Source of the DNA: Betaproteobacteria bacterium Ga0077523
GTDB lineage: Bacteria; Pseudomonadota; Gammaproteobacteria; Burkholderiales; Ga0077523
Length of the DNA: 36,938 bases
Assembly (NCBI GenBank): GCA_001464695.1
Contig: LNDQ01000155.1
Location: 1 to 36,938, forward strand
Reading direction: 5' to 3'
The notes below the pieces were generated by a model that was given only the letters and a program-made list of their open reading frames with translations, was not told the origin of the DNA and did no database searches. Shown piece by piece: positions 7,848 to 16,397 of this stretch (position 1 is the first letter of the stretch; each line of letters opens with the position of its first letter). The translations under genes were made by a program, and so were the position numbers.

Positions 7848-8340
7848 CGCCGAAGCCTTGCTGGCGACGCTGGCCGGTGCGATGCACGGCCGCGTAGGCC
7901 CCGATACTGCGCTGGTCGGCATCCACAGCGGCGGTGTCTGGGTCGCGGAGCGGCTGCAAGAGAGGCTCGCGCTGACGACGCCGATCGGCACCATCGATGT
8001 CGCGTTCTATCGCGACGATTTCGAGAGCCGCGGACTCAAGGCGGACGTGCGGCCTTCGGCCATGCCCTTCGAAGTGGAAGGGCGCGACATCGTGCTGGTC
8101 GACGACGTGCTCTACACCGGGCGCACCATCCGGGCGGCGCTCAACGTCCTGTTCGACTACGGCCGCCCCGCGCGCGTGCGGCTCGCGACCCTGGTCGATC
8201 GGGGCGGGCGCGAGCTGCCCATTGCAGCGGACTTCGTCGGCGGGTCGCTCGCGGTGTCGGCCGACGACGTCGCCGTGCTGGAGCGCACCGCGGCGGGACG
8301 CCTGTCGCTCACCATCACCCGGAGCGACGGTGCAGCGTAA
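7834..8340 (+). CDS. pyrR: Bifunctional pyr operon regulator / uracil phosphoribosyltransferase PyrR
   Basis: A 168-residue type I phosphoribosyltransferase. The PRPP-binding motif [12 protein letters not shown] is at residues 87-98, preceded by the [13 protein letters not shown] loop. In Gram-positive bacteria PyrR regulates pyr mRNA attenuation; in proteobacteria it may act mainly as uracil phosphoribosyltransferase or as a regulator by a different route. I saw no pyrR-type attenuator ahead of the operon. The ATG at 7834 lies inside the 3' end of ruvX and the stop lies 11 bases into pyrB, which argues for coupled translation. Confidence 0.93.
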   Translation: MPQPDAEALLATLAGAMHGRVGPDTALVGIHSGGVWVAERLQERLALTTPIGTIDVAFYRDDFESRGLKADVRPSAMPFEVEGRDIVLVDDVLYTGRTIRAALNVLFDYGRPARVRLATLVDRGGRELPIAADFVGGSLAVSADDVAVLERTAAGRLSLTITRSDGAA

Positions 8341-9283
8341 TCCCCAGCTCAACGAGCGCGGCGAGCTGCAACACCTGCTTTCCATCGAAGGGTTGCCGGC
8401 GGCCGTGCTGCTGCAGATCCTCGACACCGCCCGCTCCTTCATGTCGGTGAGCGAGCGCGAGATCAAGAAGGTACCGCTGCTGCGCGGCAAGTCGGTGTTC
8501 AACCTGTTCTTCGAGCCCTCGACGCGCACGCGGACCACCTTCGAGATCGCGGCGAAGCGGCTGTCGGCCGACGTGCTCAACCTGAACATCGCCACCTCGT
8601 CCCAGACCAAGGGCGAGTCGCTCATCGATACCGTGGCCAATCTCGCCGCCATGCACGCCGACATGTTCGTCGTGCGTCACGCGTCCAGTGGTGCGCCGTA
8701 CCTGATCGCGCGCCATCTGTCGCCCGAGATCCATGTCGTCAACGCCGGCGACGGCCGGCATGCGCATCCGACCCAGGCGCTGCTCGACGTGTTCACCATC
8801 CGTCATTACAAGGGTGAGTTCACCGGCCTGAAGGTGGCGATCGTCGGCGACGTCCTGCACTCGCGCGTCGCGCGCTCCGAGATCCACGCGCTCACGACGC
8901 TCGGTGTGCCCGAAGTACGCGTCGTCGGGCCGCGCACGCTGATCCCTACCCAGGTGGAGAAACTCGGCGTGAAGGTGTTCCACGACATGGCCTCGGGCCT
9001 GCGCGATGTCGACGTGATCATGATGCTGCGCCTGCAGAACGAGCGCATGAACGGTGCGCTGCTGCCCTCGGCGCAGGAGTACTTCAAGGCCTACGGACTC
9101 ACGGAAGAGCGGCTCGCCGTCGCCGCGAAGGATGCGATCGTGATGCATCCGGGCCCCATGAACCGCGGCGTGGAGATCGACTCCGCCGTAGCAGACGGGA
9201 CCCAGTCGGTGATCCTGCCGCAGGTCACGTTCGGCATCGCGGTGCGCATGGCGGTCATGGCCATCCTGGCGGGGAACGGATGA
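8330..9283 (+). CDS. pyrB: Aspartate carbamoyltransferase catalytic subunit
   Basis: A 317-residue enzyme that condenses carbamoyl phosphate and aspartate to carbamoyl aspartate, the committed step of pyrimidine synthesis. The carbamoyl-phosphate motif STRTRTTFE is at residues 64-72, HPTQALLD at 146-153, and [11 protein letters not shown] near the end. The start is the GTG at 8330, with GGAG five bases upstream and inside the pyrR end. No pyrI regulatory subunit is nearby; instead the next gene is a pseudo-dihydroorotase, as in Pseudomonas-type ATCase complexes. The stop overlaps the next ATG (ATGA). Confidence 0.96.
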   Translation: MQRNPQLNERGELQHLLSIEGLPAAVLLQILDTARSFMSVSEREIKKVPLLRGKSVFNLFFEPSTRTRTTFEIAAKRLSADVLNLNIATSSQTKGESLIDTVANLAAMHADMFVVRHASSGAPYLIARHLSPEIHVVNAGDGRHAHPTQALLDVFTIRHYKGEFTGLKVAIVGDVLHSRVARSEIHALTTLGVPEVRVVGPRTLIPTQVEKLGVKVFHDMASGLRDVDVIMMLRLQNERMNGALLPSAQEYFKAYGLTEERLAVAAKDAIVMHPGPMNRGVEIDSAVADGTQSVILPQVTFGIAVRMAVMAILAGNG

Positions 9284-10554
9284 ATCTGCGCATCGCCAAC
9301 GGCCTGCTGGTGGATCCGGTCGCCGGCACCGAACGCAAGGCCGACCTGTTCGTCGCCGGCGAAACCATCGCTTCGGTGGGTGCGGCGCCCGCCGGTTTCA
9401 CGGCCGAGCGCACCATCGACGCGAACGGACTGGTCGTCTGCCCGGGTCTGGTGGATCTGTCCGCGCGATTGCGCGAGCCAGGGTTCGAATATCGGGCAAC
9501 GCTGGAAAGCGAGATGGCCGCCGCCGTCGCCGGGGGCATCACGCGGCTCGCGTGTCCGCCCGATACCGAGCCACCTTTGGACGAGCCGGGGCTGGTGGAG
9601 ATGCTGAAGCGGCGCGCGGCGAGCCTGCGCCTCGCCCGCGTGCATCCGATTGGCGCGCTCACCCAGGGTCTCCGCGGTGAGCGTCTCACCGAAATGGCCG
9701 AGCTCACAGAAGCCGGTTGCGTCGCGTTCTCGCAGGACGACCGGCCGTTCGCCGACCTGACTATCCTGTGGCGGGCACTCCAGTACGCGACGACCTATGG
9801 CTTCCCCGTGTGGCTGCGACCGGAGGATCCGGGTCTCGCCCGCGGCGGCGTCGCTCACGACGGCGAGGTGGCCACGCGGCTCGGTCTGGCCGGGATTCCC
9901 GCGCTCGCCGAGACGATTTCGCTCGCTGCCATCCTGCTGCTGGTTCGCGAAACCGGGGCGCGGGTGCATCTGTCGCGCCTCTCCACCGCGGACGGTGTCG
10001 AGATGGTGCGCAAGGCGCGCGCCGAAGGCATGGCCGTCACCTGCGACGTATCGGCCCATCACATCCATCTGTCGGAGATGGACATCGGTTACTTCGATGC
10101 GCACTGCCGGTTGTCGCCACCGTTGCGCAGCCTCCGCGACCGCGAAGCTCTGGTGCGCGGGCTGGTCGATGGCACGATCGACGCGATCTGTTCCGACCAC
10201 ACGCCGGTGGACGAAGACGGCAAGGAACTTCCCTTCGGCGAGGCCGAACCCGGCGCCACGGGCCTCGAACTGCTGCTGCCGCTCGCGCTCAAATGGGGTG
10301 CGGAAGCGAAGATGCCGCTGGCACAGGTGCTGGCGCGTGTGACCTCCCAGCCGGCCCGGGTGCTCGAGGTGCCGGAACCGACTCTCGGTCCGGGCGCGGC
10401 CGCGGATCTTTGCCTGTTCGATCGCGATGCATGGTGGCGGGTCGAGCCCGCCAGCTTGAAAAGCCAGGGCAAGAACACACCTTTCACGGGGTATGAACTG
10501 CAAGGCCGAGTGCACACTACCTTGGTCGGTGGCCGCATCGTCTTCGAAGCCTGA
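9280..10554 (+). CDS. pyrC: Pseudo-dihydroorotase (PyrC'/PyrX-like)
   Basis: A 424-residue amidohydrolase-fold protein of the dihydroorotase family. In active enzymes the strand-1 motif is DxHxHxREPG; here residues 59-68 read [10 protein letters not shown], so both metal-binding histidines are replaced (Ser61 and Arg63). The later [15 protein letters not shown] and [11 protein letters not shown] segments are retained. This matches the catalytically dead PyrC' that assembles with PyrB into a large aspartate transcarbamoylase complex in Pseudomonas. The role is inferred from the missing residues and the ATGA overlap with pyrB. A separate active dihydroorotase must exist elsewhere in the genome. 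Confidence 0.92.
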   Translation: MNLRIANGLLVDPVAGTERKADLFVAGETIASVGAAPAGFTAERTIDANGLVVCPGLVDLSARLREPGFEYRATLESEMAAAVAGGITRLACPPDTEPPLDEPGLVEMLKRRAASLRLARVHPIGALTQGLRGERLTEMAELTEAGCVAFSQDDRPFADLTILWRALQYATTYGFPVWLRPEDPGLARGGVAHDGEVATRLGLAGIPALAETISLAAILLLVRETGARVHLSRLSTADGVEMVRKARAEGMAVTCDVSAHHIHLSEMDIGYFDAHCRLSPPLRSLRDREALVRGLVDGTIDAICSDHTPVDEDGKELPFGEAEPGATGLELLLPLALKWGAEAKMPLAQVLARVTSQPARVLEVPEPTLGPGAAADLCLFDRDAWWRVEPASLKSQGKNTPFTGYELQGRVHTTLVGGRIVFEA

Positions 10555-10653
10555 GCCGAACTCGCCCGATGGGCCTTCCCCCTGGGGGGCCAGCCCGCTT
10601 GGGGCGGCCTCGCGAGGGCTGAACGCCGTCTTTCCCTTTTTGTCCCTGTCACC

Positions 10654-12684
10654 ATGAACCCTCTGCTCGATTTCTCCGGGCTCCCGCGCTTCGCCGAATT
10701 CAAGGCCGAGTTCGTGGCGCCCGCCGTGGACCAGCTGCTCGCGGACAACCGCGCACTCGTCACCAGACTCGCGGACGATCCGGCCGCTGCCTCCTGGGAT
10801 GGCTTCGTCCAGCCGCTCGAGGACGCCAACGAGCGCCTCTACCGCGCCTGGGGCCAGGTGGCGCATATGAACGCGGTGATGAATTCACCGGAGCTGCGCG
10901 AGGCCTACAACGCGAACCTGCCCAAGCTCTCGCTGTACGGTGCCGAACTCGCCCAGCACGAAGGTCTGTTCCGCAAGTACCGGGCGATTCGTTCTGCGCC
11001 CGGGTTCGGGTCGCTGTCCGCGGCGCGCCGGCGCATCGTGGAGAACCGGCTGCGCGACTTCCGCCTGGGCGGCGCCGAACTGCCGGAGGACAAGAAGACG
11101 CGGTTCAAGGCCGTGGCTGAGCGGCTGTCGGAACTCTCTTCGCGGTTCAGCGACAACGTGCTCGATGCGACCAATGCGTTTTCGCATGTCGAGACCGATG
11201 CCGAGGCGGTGAAGGGCATCCCCGACGACGTGCTGACCACTGCGGCGGAGGCCGCGAAGGCGGACGGCAAGACCGGCTGGAAGTTCACGCTGCACATGCC
11301 GTCGTATCTGCCGCTCATGCAGTATGCGGAACATCGGCCGCTGCGCGAGCGGATGTATCGCGCCTACGTCACGCGCGCCTCCGAGTTCGGGGATGTGAAG
11401 CTCGACAACTCGACCATCATCGGCGAGATCCTGGCGCTACGGCGCGAACAGGCGCAGTTGCTGGGTTACGCGAGCTTCGCCGAAGTCTCGCTCGAACCCA
11501 AGATGGCCGAGTCACCCGCGCAGGTGCTCACGTTCCTGCGCGACCTCGCGGTGCGGGCGAAGCCGTTCGCGTTGCGCGATCTGGAAGACCTGCGTGCGTT
11601 CGCGCGCGAATCGCTCGGCCTTGCGGCGCTGGAAGCGTGGGACATTCCGTGGGCGTCGGAGAAGCTGCGTGTCGCCCGCTATGCGTTCTCGGAACAGGAG
11701 GTGAAGCAGTACTTCCCCGAAGATCGCGTGGTGGCCGGCATGTTCCGCGTGGTGGAGACGCTCTACGGTCTCACCATCGCGCGCGACGAAGCGCCGGTGT
11801 GGCACCCCGACGTGCGCTTTTTCCGCATCACCGACGCCGCCGGCAAGCTGGTCGGGCAGTTCTACATGGATCTGTACGCTCGGCCGACCAAACGGGGCGG
11901 GGCGTGGATGGACGAGGCCATGGCGCGCCGGCGCATCACGGCCGGCATGCAGCAACCGGTCGCGTACCTCAACTGCAACTTCTCTGCACCCGTGGCCGGC
12001 AAGCCCGCGTTGTTTACCCACGATGAAGTGATCACGCTGTTCCACGAATTCGGGCACGGCCTGCACCATCTGTTGACGCGCGTCGAGGACCTCGCGGTTT
12101 CCGGCATCAACGGTGTCGAGTGGGATGCGGTGGAGCTGCCGAGCCAGTTCATGGAGAACTTCTGCTGGGAGTGGGACGTGCTCGTCAACATGACGCGGCA
12201 CGTGGACAACGGTGCTGCCTTGCCGCGCGACTTGTTCGACAAGATGATCGCGGCGAAGAACTTCCAGAGCGGCCTGCAGACCTTGCGGCAGATCGAGTTC
12301 GCGCTGTTCGACATGCGCATGCATCACGAACTCGATCCCGCCGGACCCGTGGGGCCGATGCAACTGCTGGCCGAGGTGCGGCACGAAGTCGCCGTGCTGG
12401 TCCCGCCGGACTACAACCGCTTCCCGCACAGCTTTTCCCACATCTTTGCCGGCGGCTACGCCGCGGGCTACTACAGCTACAAATGGGCGGAGGTTCTGTC
12501 GGCGGATGCATACAGCTTGTTCGAGGAGCATGGCGTGCTCGACCCGGGCATCGGCAAGCGCTTCTGGCAGGAGATTCTCGGTGTGGGCGGCAGCCGGCCG
12601 GCACTCGAATCCTTCACGGCGTTTCGCGGCCGCGAACCCACGATCGACGCGTTGTTGCGGCATAACGGCATGGTGTCTGCTTGA
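10654..12684 (+). CDS. prlC: M3 family oligopeptidase A
   Basis: A 676-residue cytosolic zinc endopeptidase of the thimet oligopeptidase family, which degrades short peptides including cleaved signal peptides. The zinc motif HEFGH is at residues 464-468, with the downstream GVEWDAVELPSQFMENF segment that supplies the third ligand. The C-terminal FPHSFSHIFAGGYAAGYYSYKWAEVL motif is typical of PrlC/oligopeptidase A. Length matches the family (about 680). The ATG at 10654 has no strong Shine-Dalgarno. It follows the pyr cluster after a 99-base spacer and overlaps nothing. Confidence 0.95.
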   Translation: MNPLLDFSGLPRFAEFKAEFVAPAVDQLLADNRALVTRLADDPAAASWDGFVQPLEDANERLYRAWGQVAHMNAVMNSPELREAYNANLPKLSLYGAELAQHEGLFRKYRAIRSAPGFGSLSAARRRIVENRLRDFRLGGAELPEDKKTRFKAVAERLSELSSRFSDNVLDATNAFSHVETDAEAVKGIPDDVLTTAAEAAKADGKTGWKFTLHMPSYLPLMQYAEHRPLRERMYRAYVTRASEFGDVKLDNSTIIGEILALRREQAQLLGYASFAEVSLEPKMAESPAQVLTFLRDLAVRAKPFALRDLEDLRAFARESLGLAALEAWDIPWASEKLRVARYAFSEQEVKQYFPEDRVVAGMFRVVETLYGLTIARDEAPVWHPDVRFFRITDAAGKLVGQFYMDLYARPTKRGGAWMDEAMARRRITAGMQQPVAYLNCNFSAPVAGKPALFTHDEVITLFHEFGHGLHHLLTRVEDLAVSGINGVEWDAVELPSQFMENFCWEWDVLVNMTRHVDNGAALPRDLFDKMIAAKNFQSGLQTLRQIEFALFDMRMHHELDPAGPVGPMQLLAEVRHEVAVLVPPDYNRFPHSFSHIFAGGYAAGYYSYKWAEVLSADAYSLFEEHGVLDPGIGKRFWQEILGVGGSRPALESFTAFRGREPTIDALLRHNGMVSA

Positions 12685-12710
12685 ACCGTCGCACGGTCAC
12701 GGAGGTTCCC

Positions 12711-13298
12711 ATGAAGATGCTCGTTCCCGTCGTTCTGGTGATTGCCGCAATCGCTTCAGTCGATGCCGCTCAGCTCTACCGTTGGGTCGATGCCGACGGC
12801 AAGGTGCACTACACCGACAAGCCGCCGCCCAAGGATGCGAAGGACATCGAAAAAAAGCGTGTGACCACGGCTGCCGATGCGATTCCGCTGCCGTACGCAG
12901 TGCAGCAGGCAGCGAAGACCTTTCCGGTCACCTTGTACAACGCCGACTGCGGCGCTCCTTGCGACCAGGCTCGCGCACTGCTGGAGAAGCGCGGTGTCCC
13001 CTACTCGGAGCGCAACGCAGCCGACCCCGAGGTCCAGGCCGAGCTCAAGAAGGTGACCGGCAGTCAGGACGTCGACGTGCCCGTGCTGCAGGTCGGTCGT
13101 GCTTCGGTCGTGAAAGGATGGGAGTCGGGGCAGTGGAACACGGCGCTCGATGCCGCGGGTTATCCGAAGACGGCAGCCTACAAGCCGCCGACGCCCAAAG
13201 TGGAGAAGAAGCCAAAGAAGGACACGGGGCAGGCAGACGGCGGCGACAAATCGGATCAGGCCGCCCAGGCGCCTTCGTCCGAATTGGCACCCAAGTAA
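12711..13298 (+). CDS. Secreted DUF4124-glutaredoxin-like fusion protein
   Basis: A 195-residue exported protein. Residues 1-19 form a Sec signal peptide (MKMLVPVVLVIAAIASVDA). Residues 20-40 are a DUF4124 module (QLYRWVDADGKVHYTDKPPP), and residues about 73-150 are a glutaredoxin-like domain with CGAPC in the active-site position and the cis-Pro region DVPVLQVG. A Lys/Pro-rich, low-complexity tail follows. The start at 12711 has GGAGG five bases upstream. It probably acts in the periplasm, perhaps in thiol exchange; the substrate is unknown. The CxxxC spacing differs from the CxxC of classical glutaredoxins, so redox activity is not assured. Confidence 0.88.
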   Translation: MKMLVPVVLVIAAIASVDAAQLYRWVDADGKVHYTDKPPPKDAKDIEKKRVTTAADAIPLPYAVQQAAKTFPVTLYNADCGAPCDQARALLEKRGVPYSERNAADPEVQAELKKVTGSQDVDVPVLQVGRASVVKGWESGQWNTALDAAGYPKTAAYKPPTPKVEKKPKKDTGQADGGDKSDQAAQAPSSELAPK

Positions 13299-13398
13299 GC
13301 CTCGGCTAGGTCGCCTGCGACGCGTAGTGTCGTGTGGCGGATTGAACTTGGCCCCATGGACTCTCGCTGACCCGGCGGGTATATGGCATGAATACGAG

Positions 13399-14091
13399 TC
13401 AGGTCAGCAGTCGGTCGTAGACCTCGCGATCCGCCGCGTAGCAACCGCAGGCGGCCGCTTCGAGCCCGGGACGATCCAGTACAGTGATCTCGCCCCGGTG
13501 ATAGCGGATCAGGCCGAGCTCCCGCATGTCTTTGGCAGCCCCGGTAATGCCGACACGGCGCACGCCCAGCATGTAGGCCAGAAACTCATGGGTCAGGTGG
13601 AAGCTGTCCGATTGCGCCCGATCCTGGCTCATGAGGAGCCAGCGACCGAGACGGGGCTGCAAGGTGTGGAAGCGCGTGCAGGCGGCCGACGTTGCCAGCT
13701 GTGCCATCAGTACATGGACGTAGCGGTTCAGGGTCTCGCGCAGCACCTCGTTCCCGGCCAGCGCCTCGCGGAAGGGCGCCGCGCCGACGCGGCGCGCAGT
13801 GCCGTTGCCCTGCACCAGGGCATACAGGGACGAGGTCGGCACCCCGAGCACCAGGTTCACACCCAGCATGCCTTCGCGTCCCACCATGCCGACTTCGAGA
13901 GCCGGTTGGCGTGCCAGCGTTGCCACCAGCGAGACGAAGCCGCTGTCGGGAAAGTACACGTCATGGGTGACTGAACCGGGTTCGGCCAGCACTGCGCCGA
14001 GTTCCAGTTGCACCGGTTCCGAGACGGCGAGCAGCAGCGATCGTTCGCGGCGCGGGAGCAGCGCGATCAGGTGATTCCTCGGCCCGGCCAT
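13399..14091 (-). CDS. Crp/Fnr family transcriptional regulator (copy 1)
   Basis: A 230-residue regulator with an N-terminal cyclic-nucleotide-binding-like beta barrel (about residues 10-125) and a C-terminal winged helix. The helix-turn-helix reads LTHEFLAYMLGVRRVGITGA, followed by MRELGLIRYHRGEITVLDR. There are no clustered N-terminal cysteines, so it is not an Fnr-type iron-sulfur sensor. It resembles the regulator at 33256-33975 over its whole length. The ATG at 14091 has GGGAG upstream. It is divergent from the ferritin-like gene across a 289-base spacer that contains a candidate regulatory site. Its ligand is unknown. Confidence 0.9.
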   Translation of the reverse strand: MAGPRNHLIALLPRRERSLLLAVSEPVQLELGAVLAEPGSVTHDVYFPDSGFVSLVATLARQPALEVGMVGREGMLGVNLVLGVPTSSLYALVQGNGTARRVGAAPFREALAGNEVLRETLNRYVHVLMAQLATSAACTRFHTLQPRLGRWLLMSQDRAQSDSFHLTHEFLAYMLGVRRVGITGAAKDMRELGLIRYHRGEITVLDRPGLEAAACGCYAADREVYDRLLT

Positions 14092-14251
14092 CCCATTCTC
14101 CCCATGACTGCACGGAACGCCGACGAAGTGACGGCGTCGCTGCGCGCCCTCGCCCCCGCGATCGCGAGCCCAGTCTCCAGCAGAACGCAGTCGGTCCGCT
14201 GTGCGCCACCGCACGGACGCCCCGATACCTGGCAGCACCGAAAGCCGGGAT

Positions 14252-14269
14252 GACAGTCGCTGTCCTACA
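14252..14269 (+). promoter_or_regulatory. Candidate regulator site a (5-N8-5, ends GTCCTACA)
   Basis: The sequence is GACAG-N8-CTACA with the N8 ending in GTC. It lies 112 bases upstream of the ferritin-like start codon. A -10-like TAACCT occurs about 50 bases further on, which would place the site near -60. It is one of six similar sites in spacers of this region; the protein that binds it is not known. Confidence 0.4.
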
Positions 14270-14380
14270 AATCAAGGCGCCTGGCGCCGATGTCCCGCCC
14301 AGGGTCGGCCCGCTAACCTGCAGCCATCGGATCGGCGCAAACCCGCGCAGACCGATCCCGTCGCTAATCAGGAGCACCCC

Positions 14381-14953
14381 ATGGCTGCCAAGAACCCCCC
14401 TGCCAACGTCAAGAGTTTTCCTAGAGCTGATCGCGACCATTTGGCACTGGACGAGTCCGCTATCGAGGCCGCGCGGCACAGCCTGGACCACGGCGCCGTG
14501 ACACCGAACTTCGGACCCTGGCGCGAGGACATCATCAAGCTGCTCAACGAATCCCTGGCCACCGAACTGGTCTGCGTGCTGCGCTACAAGCGCCACCATT
14601 TCACCGCCGACGGACTCGCTTCGCCGAAGATCGCCGACGAGTTCCTGGTGCATGCCAACGAGGAATCGGCCCATGGTGACCGGATCGCCCAACGCATCGT
14701 GCAGCTCGGCGGCGAACCGGACTTCTCCCCCGATACGTTGAGCCGGCGCAGTCACGCGGCCTACGACGACTCGTCGGACCTCAAGGACATGATCAGGGCC
14801 AACCTGATCGCCGAACGCGTGGCGATCGAAGCCTACAGCCAGATGATCGCGCTGATCGGCGACAAGGACTCCACCACCCGGCGTCTGCTCGAAGACATCC
14901 TGAGCGACGAACAGAAGCATGCGGAAGAGCTGAAGGACTGGCTCGCCGACTGA
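14381..14953 (+). CDS. Ferritin-like (bacterioferritin-type) di-iron protein
   Basis: A 190-residue four-helix-bundle protein. The di-iron ligand pattern is visible: Glu62 in NESLATELVCVLRYKRHHF, EESAH (Glu95, His98), ERVAIEAY (Glu150) and DEQKH (Glu177, His180). Such proteins store iron or consume peroxide, protecting cells from oxidative stress. The first 35 residues are an extension without fold features. The start at 14381 has AGGAG upstream. It opens a run of three small stress-type genes (ferritin-like, BON, CsbD) in the same direction with spacers of 42 and 60 bases. A candidate regulatory site is at 14252-14269. Confidence 0.9.
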   Translation: MAAKNPPANVKSFPRADRDHLALDESAIEAARHSLDHGAVTPNFGPWREDIIKLLNESLATELVCVLRYKRHHFTADGLASPKIADEFLVHANEESAHGDRIAQRIVQLGGEPDFSPDTLSRRSHAAYDDSSDLKDMIRANLIAERVAIEAYSQMIALIGDKDSTTRRLLEDILSDEQKHAEELKDWLAD

Positions 14954-14995
14954 TCGAAAACCGTCACACCCACCCACCGACACAGGAGATACATC

Positions 14996-15310
14996 ATGAA
15001 CATTCGCACCCCCATCGTCGCAGCATTCCTCGCCGTTGCACTCATCGGCGCCTCCGGCTGCGCGGTCCACCGCGGTCAGCAATCCGTCGGTGCGTACGTC
15101 GACGACACCGCCATCACCAGCACGGTCAAGAGCAAGTTCGTCGGCAACAAGGAAGTGGACGCCTCCAGCATCAGTGTCGAAACGCTCAACGGCACGGTCA
15201 TGCTGTCCGGGTTTGCCAAGAGCGAGACGGAGCGCAGCACCGCGGAGAAGATCGCGATGAACGTCGAGGGCGTGAAGTCGGTCAAGAACGAGATTGCACT
15301 GCGTCCTTGA
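14996..15310 (+). CDS. BON domain lipoprotein
   Basis: A 104-residue protein with a lipoprotein signal peptide (lipobox ASGC, lipidated Cys22) followed by one BON domain (about residues 33-103: ITSTVKSKFVGNKEVDASSI, LNGTVMLSGFAKSE, GVKSVKNEI). BON domains bind membranes, and relatives such as OsmY and DolP (YraP) act in osmotic or envelope stress. The start at 14996 has AGGAG upstream. Size and lipobox suggest an outer-membrane-anchored periplasmic protein. It shares its direction with the ferritin-like and CsbD genes. Confidence 0.93.
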   Translation: MNIRTPIVAAFLAVALIGASGCAVHRGQQSVGAYVDDTAITSTVKSKFVGNKEVDASSISVETLNGTVMLSGFAKSETERSTAEKIAMNVEGVKSVKNEIALRP

Positions 15311-15370
15311 ACGCGAGCGAGGCGCGATCACGCGTCTCGCCAATCCGAACCCATCGACCAGGAGAACGTC

Positions 15371-15604
15371 ATGAACTGGGATCGCATCGAAGGCAATTGG
15401 AAACAGGTATCCGGCAAGGCCAAGGAACAATGGGGCAAGCTGACGGATGACGAGCTCGCGGTCGTGGCCGGACGGCGCGACCAGCTTGCCGGGAAGATTC
15501 CGGAACACTACGGCGTGGCCCGCGACGAAGCCGACCGACAGATCGACGCCTGGCGCAGCCGCGCGAGCGATCTATGGCTCGTCAAGGACGAGGACCGCAT
15601 CTGA
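15371..15604 (+). CDS. CsbD family stress-response protein
   Basis: A 77-residue hydrophilic protein with the hallmark start MNWDRIEGNWKQVSGKAKEQ and a central WGKLTDDEL segment. CsbD-family members are abundant in stressed or stationary cells, with no known biochemical activity. AGGAG lies upstream of the ATG at 15371. The C-terminal half (YGVARDEADRQIDAWRSR) is typical of proteobacterial members. No membrane segment. Confidence 0.94.
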   Translation: MNWDRIEGNWKQVSGKAKEQWGKLTDDELAVVAGRRDQLAGKIPEHYGVARDEADRQIDAWRSRASDLWLVKDEDRI

Positions 15605-15658
15605 AGTCGCAAGGCCGGCCAGCCAGCGGCGGTCCGGCGCGGGAATGTGCCAAGAGCG

Positions 15659-16387
15659 CTAGGGGTCGCCTGCCGTGAGCGTTAGCAGGATGTCGGCGTA
15701 CCAGGCGCAGTTCAGTCCCAGCGATTCGTCGAGCTGCCGGTCGCGGGTGCTCATGTCCATCCGCGCGGCATGCACGCCGAGCAATTTCCACGGTAGCCTC
15801 AAGTCCCCGGCGCTGCTGCGCATCACCACGGGTGCCCCACTGGTCCCGCGGTGCGTCCGCGCATCGGTGAGGAAGTAACCCTGCCCCTGGAAGCGGACCC
15901 CGAACGACGAGGCGATCACTGCGTGCCGGACCACCGGAAGGTGGTGAAGGGTGTCGTGAAATCCGAGCGGGAAGCCGACCACCAGCAGTGAGGTACCGAC
16001 CTCCACCTCGTCCAGGGTGTCCTGCAGATGGGCTGGCGTGAACCATTCGAGCACAGCGGATGGCGCCAGTGCCGCACGGTCGATCTCGATGACCGCGACG
16101 TCGATCTCGCCGCCCGCATCACTTCCCTGACGCCAGACGCTGCGACCGTCCTGGTACAGCATCACGGAGAGCACGCTCGAGAGCGTGAGGTTCTGCGCGT
16201 CGGTATGGAACTCGATCTCGATGCGGTTCGGGAAGTGCTTGCTCGGTGTGTCGATCAGCACGTGCCGTCCGGTCACGAGGAAAAGGCGACCCTCGCGTTC
16301 GAAGAAGAATCCGCTTGCGGCCGTCAGCGGCCGCTCGCCGTCGAAGGTGGAAACTCTGGCGGTGGTCAGCAGCAGTGGTTCGATCAT
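15659..16387 (-). CDS. Trypsin-like serine peptidase
   Basis: A 242-residue chymotrypsin-fold protein. The catalytic triad is visible: His42 in LVTGRHVL, Asp96 in GGEIDVAVIEI and Ser183 in HRGTSGAPVV. There is no signal peptide, PDZ domain or membrane segment, so it is probably cytoplasmic or has an unrecognised location. It lies ten bases downstream of the antiporter gene on the same strand, so both are likely co-transcribed. Substrate is unknown. The Shine-Dalgarno before the ATG at 16387 is weak. Confidence 0.85.
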   Translation of the reverse strand: MIEPLLLTTARVSTFDGERPLTAASGFFFEREGRLFLVTGRHVLIDTPSKHFPNRIEIEFHTDAQNLTLSSVLSVMLYQDGRSVWRQGSDAGGEIDVAVIEIDRAALAPSAVLEWFTPAHLQDTLDEVEVGTSLLVVGFPLGFHDTLHHLPVVRHAVIASSFGVRFQGQGYFLTDARTHRGTSGAPVVMRSSAGDLRLPWKLLGVHAARMDMSTRDRQLDESLGLNCAWYADILLTLTAGDP

Positions 16388-16397
16388 GCCTGTGACT

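Noticed and set aside
10561..10640. C-rich/G-rich stretch followed by T-rich DNA between the pyr cluster and prlC, considered as a terminator
   Set aside because: The best stem pairs only six bases with two wobbles and the T-rich stretch is not adjacent.
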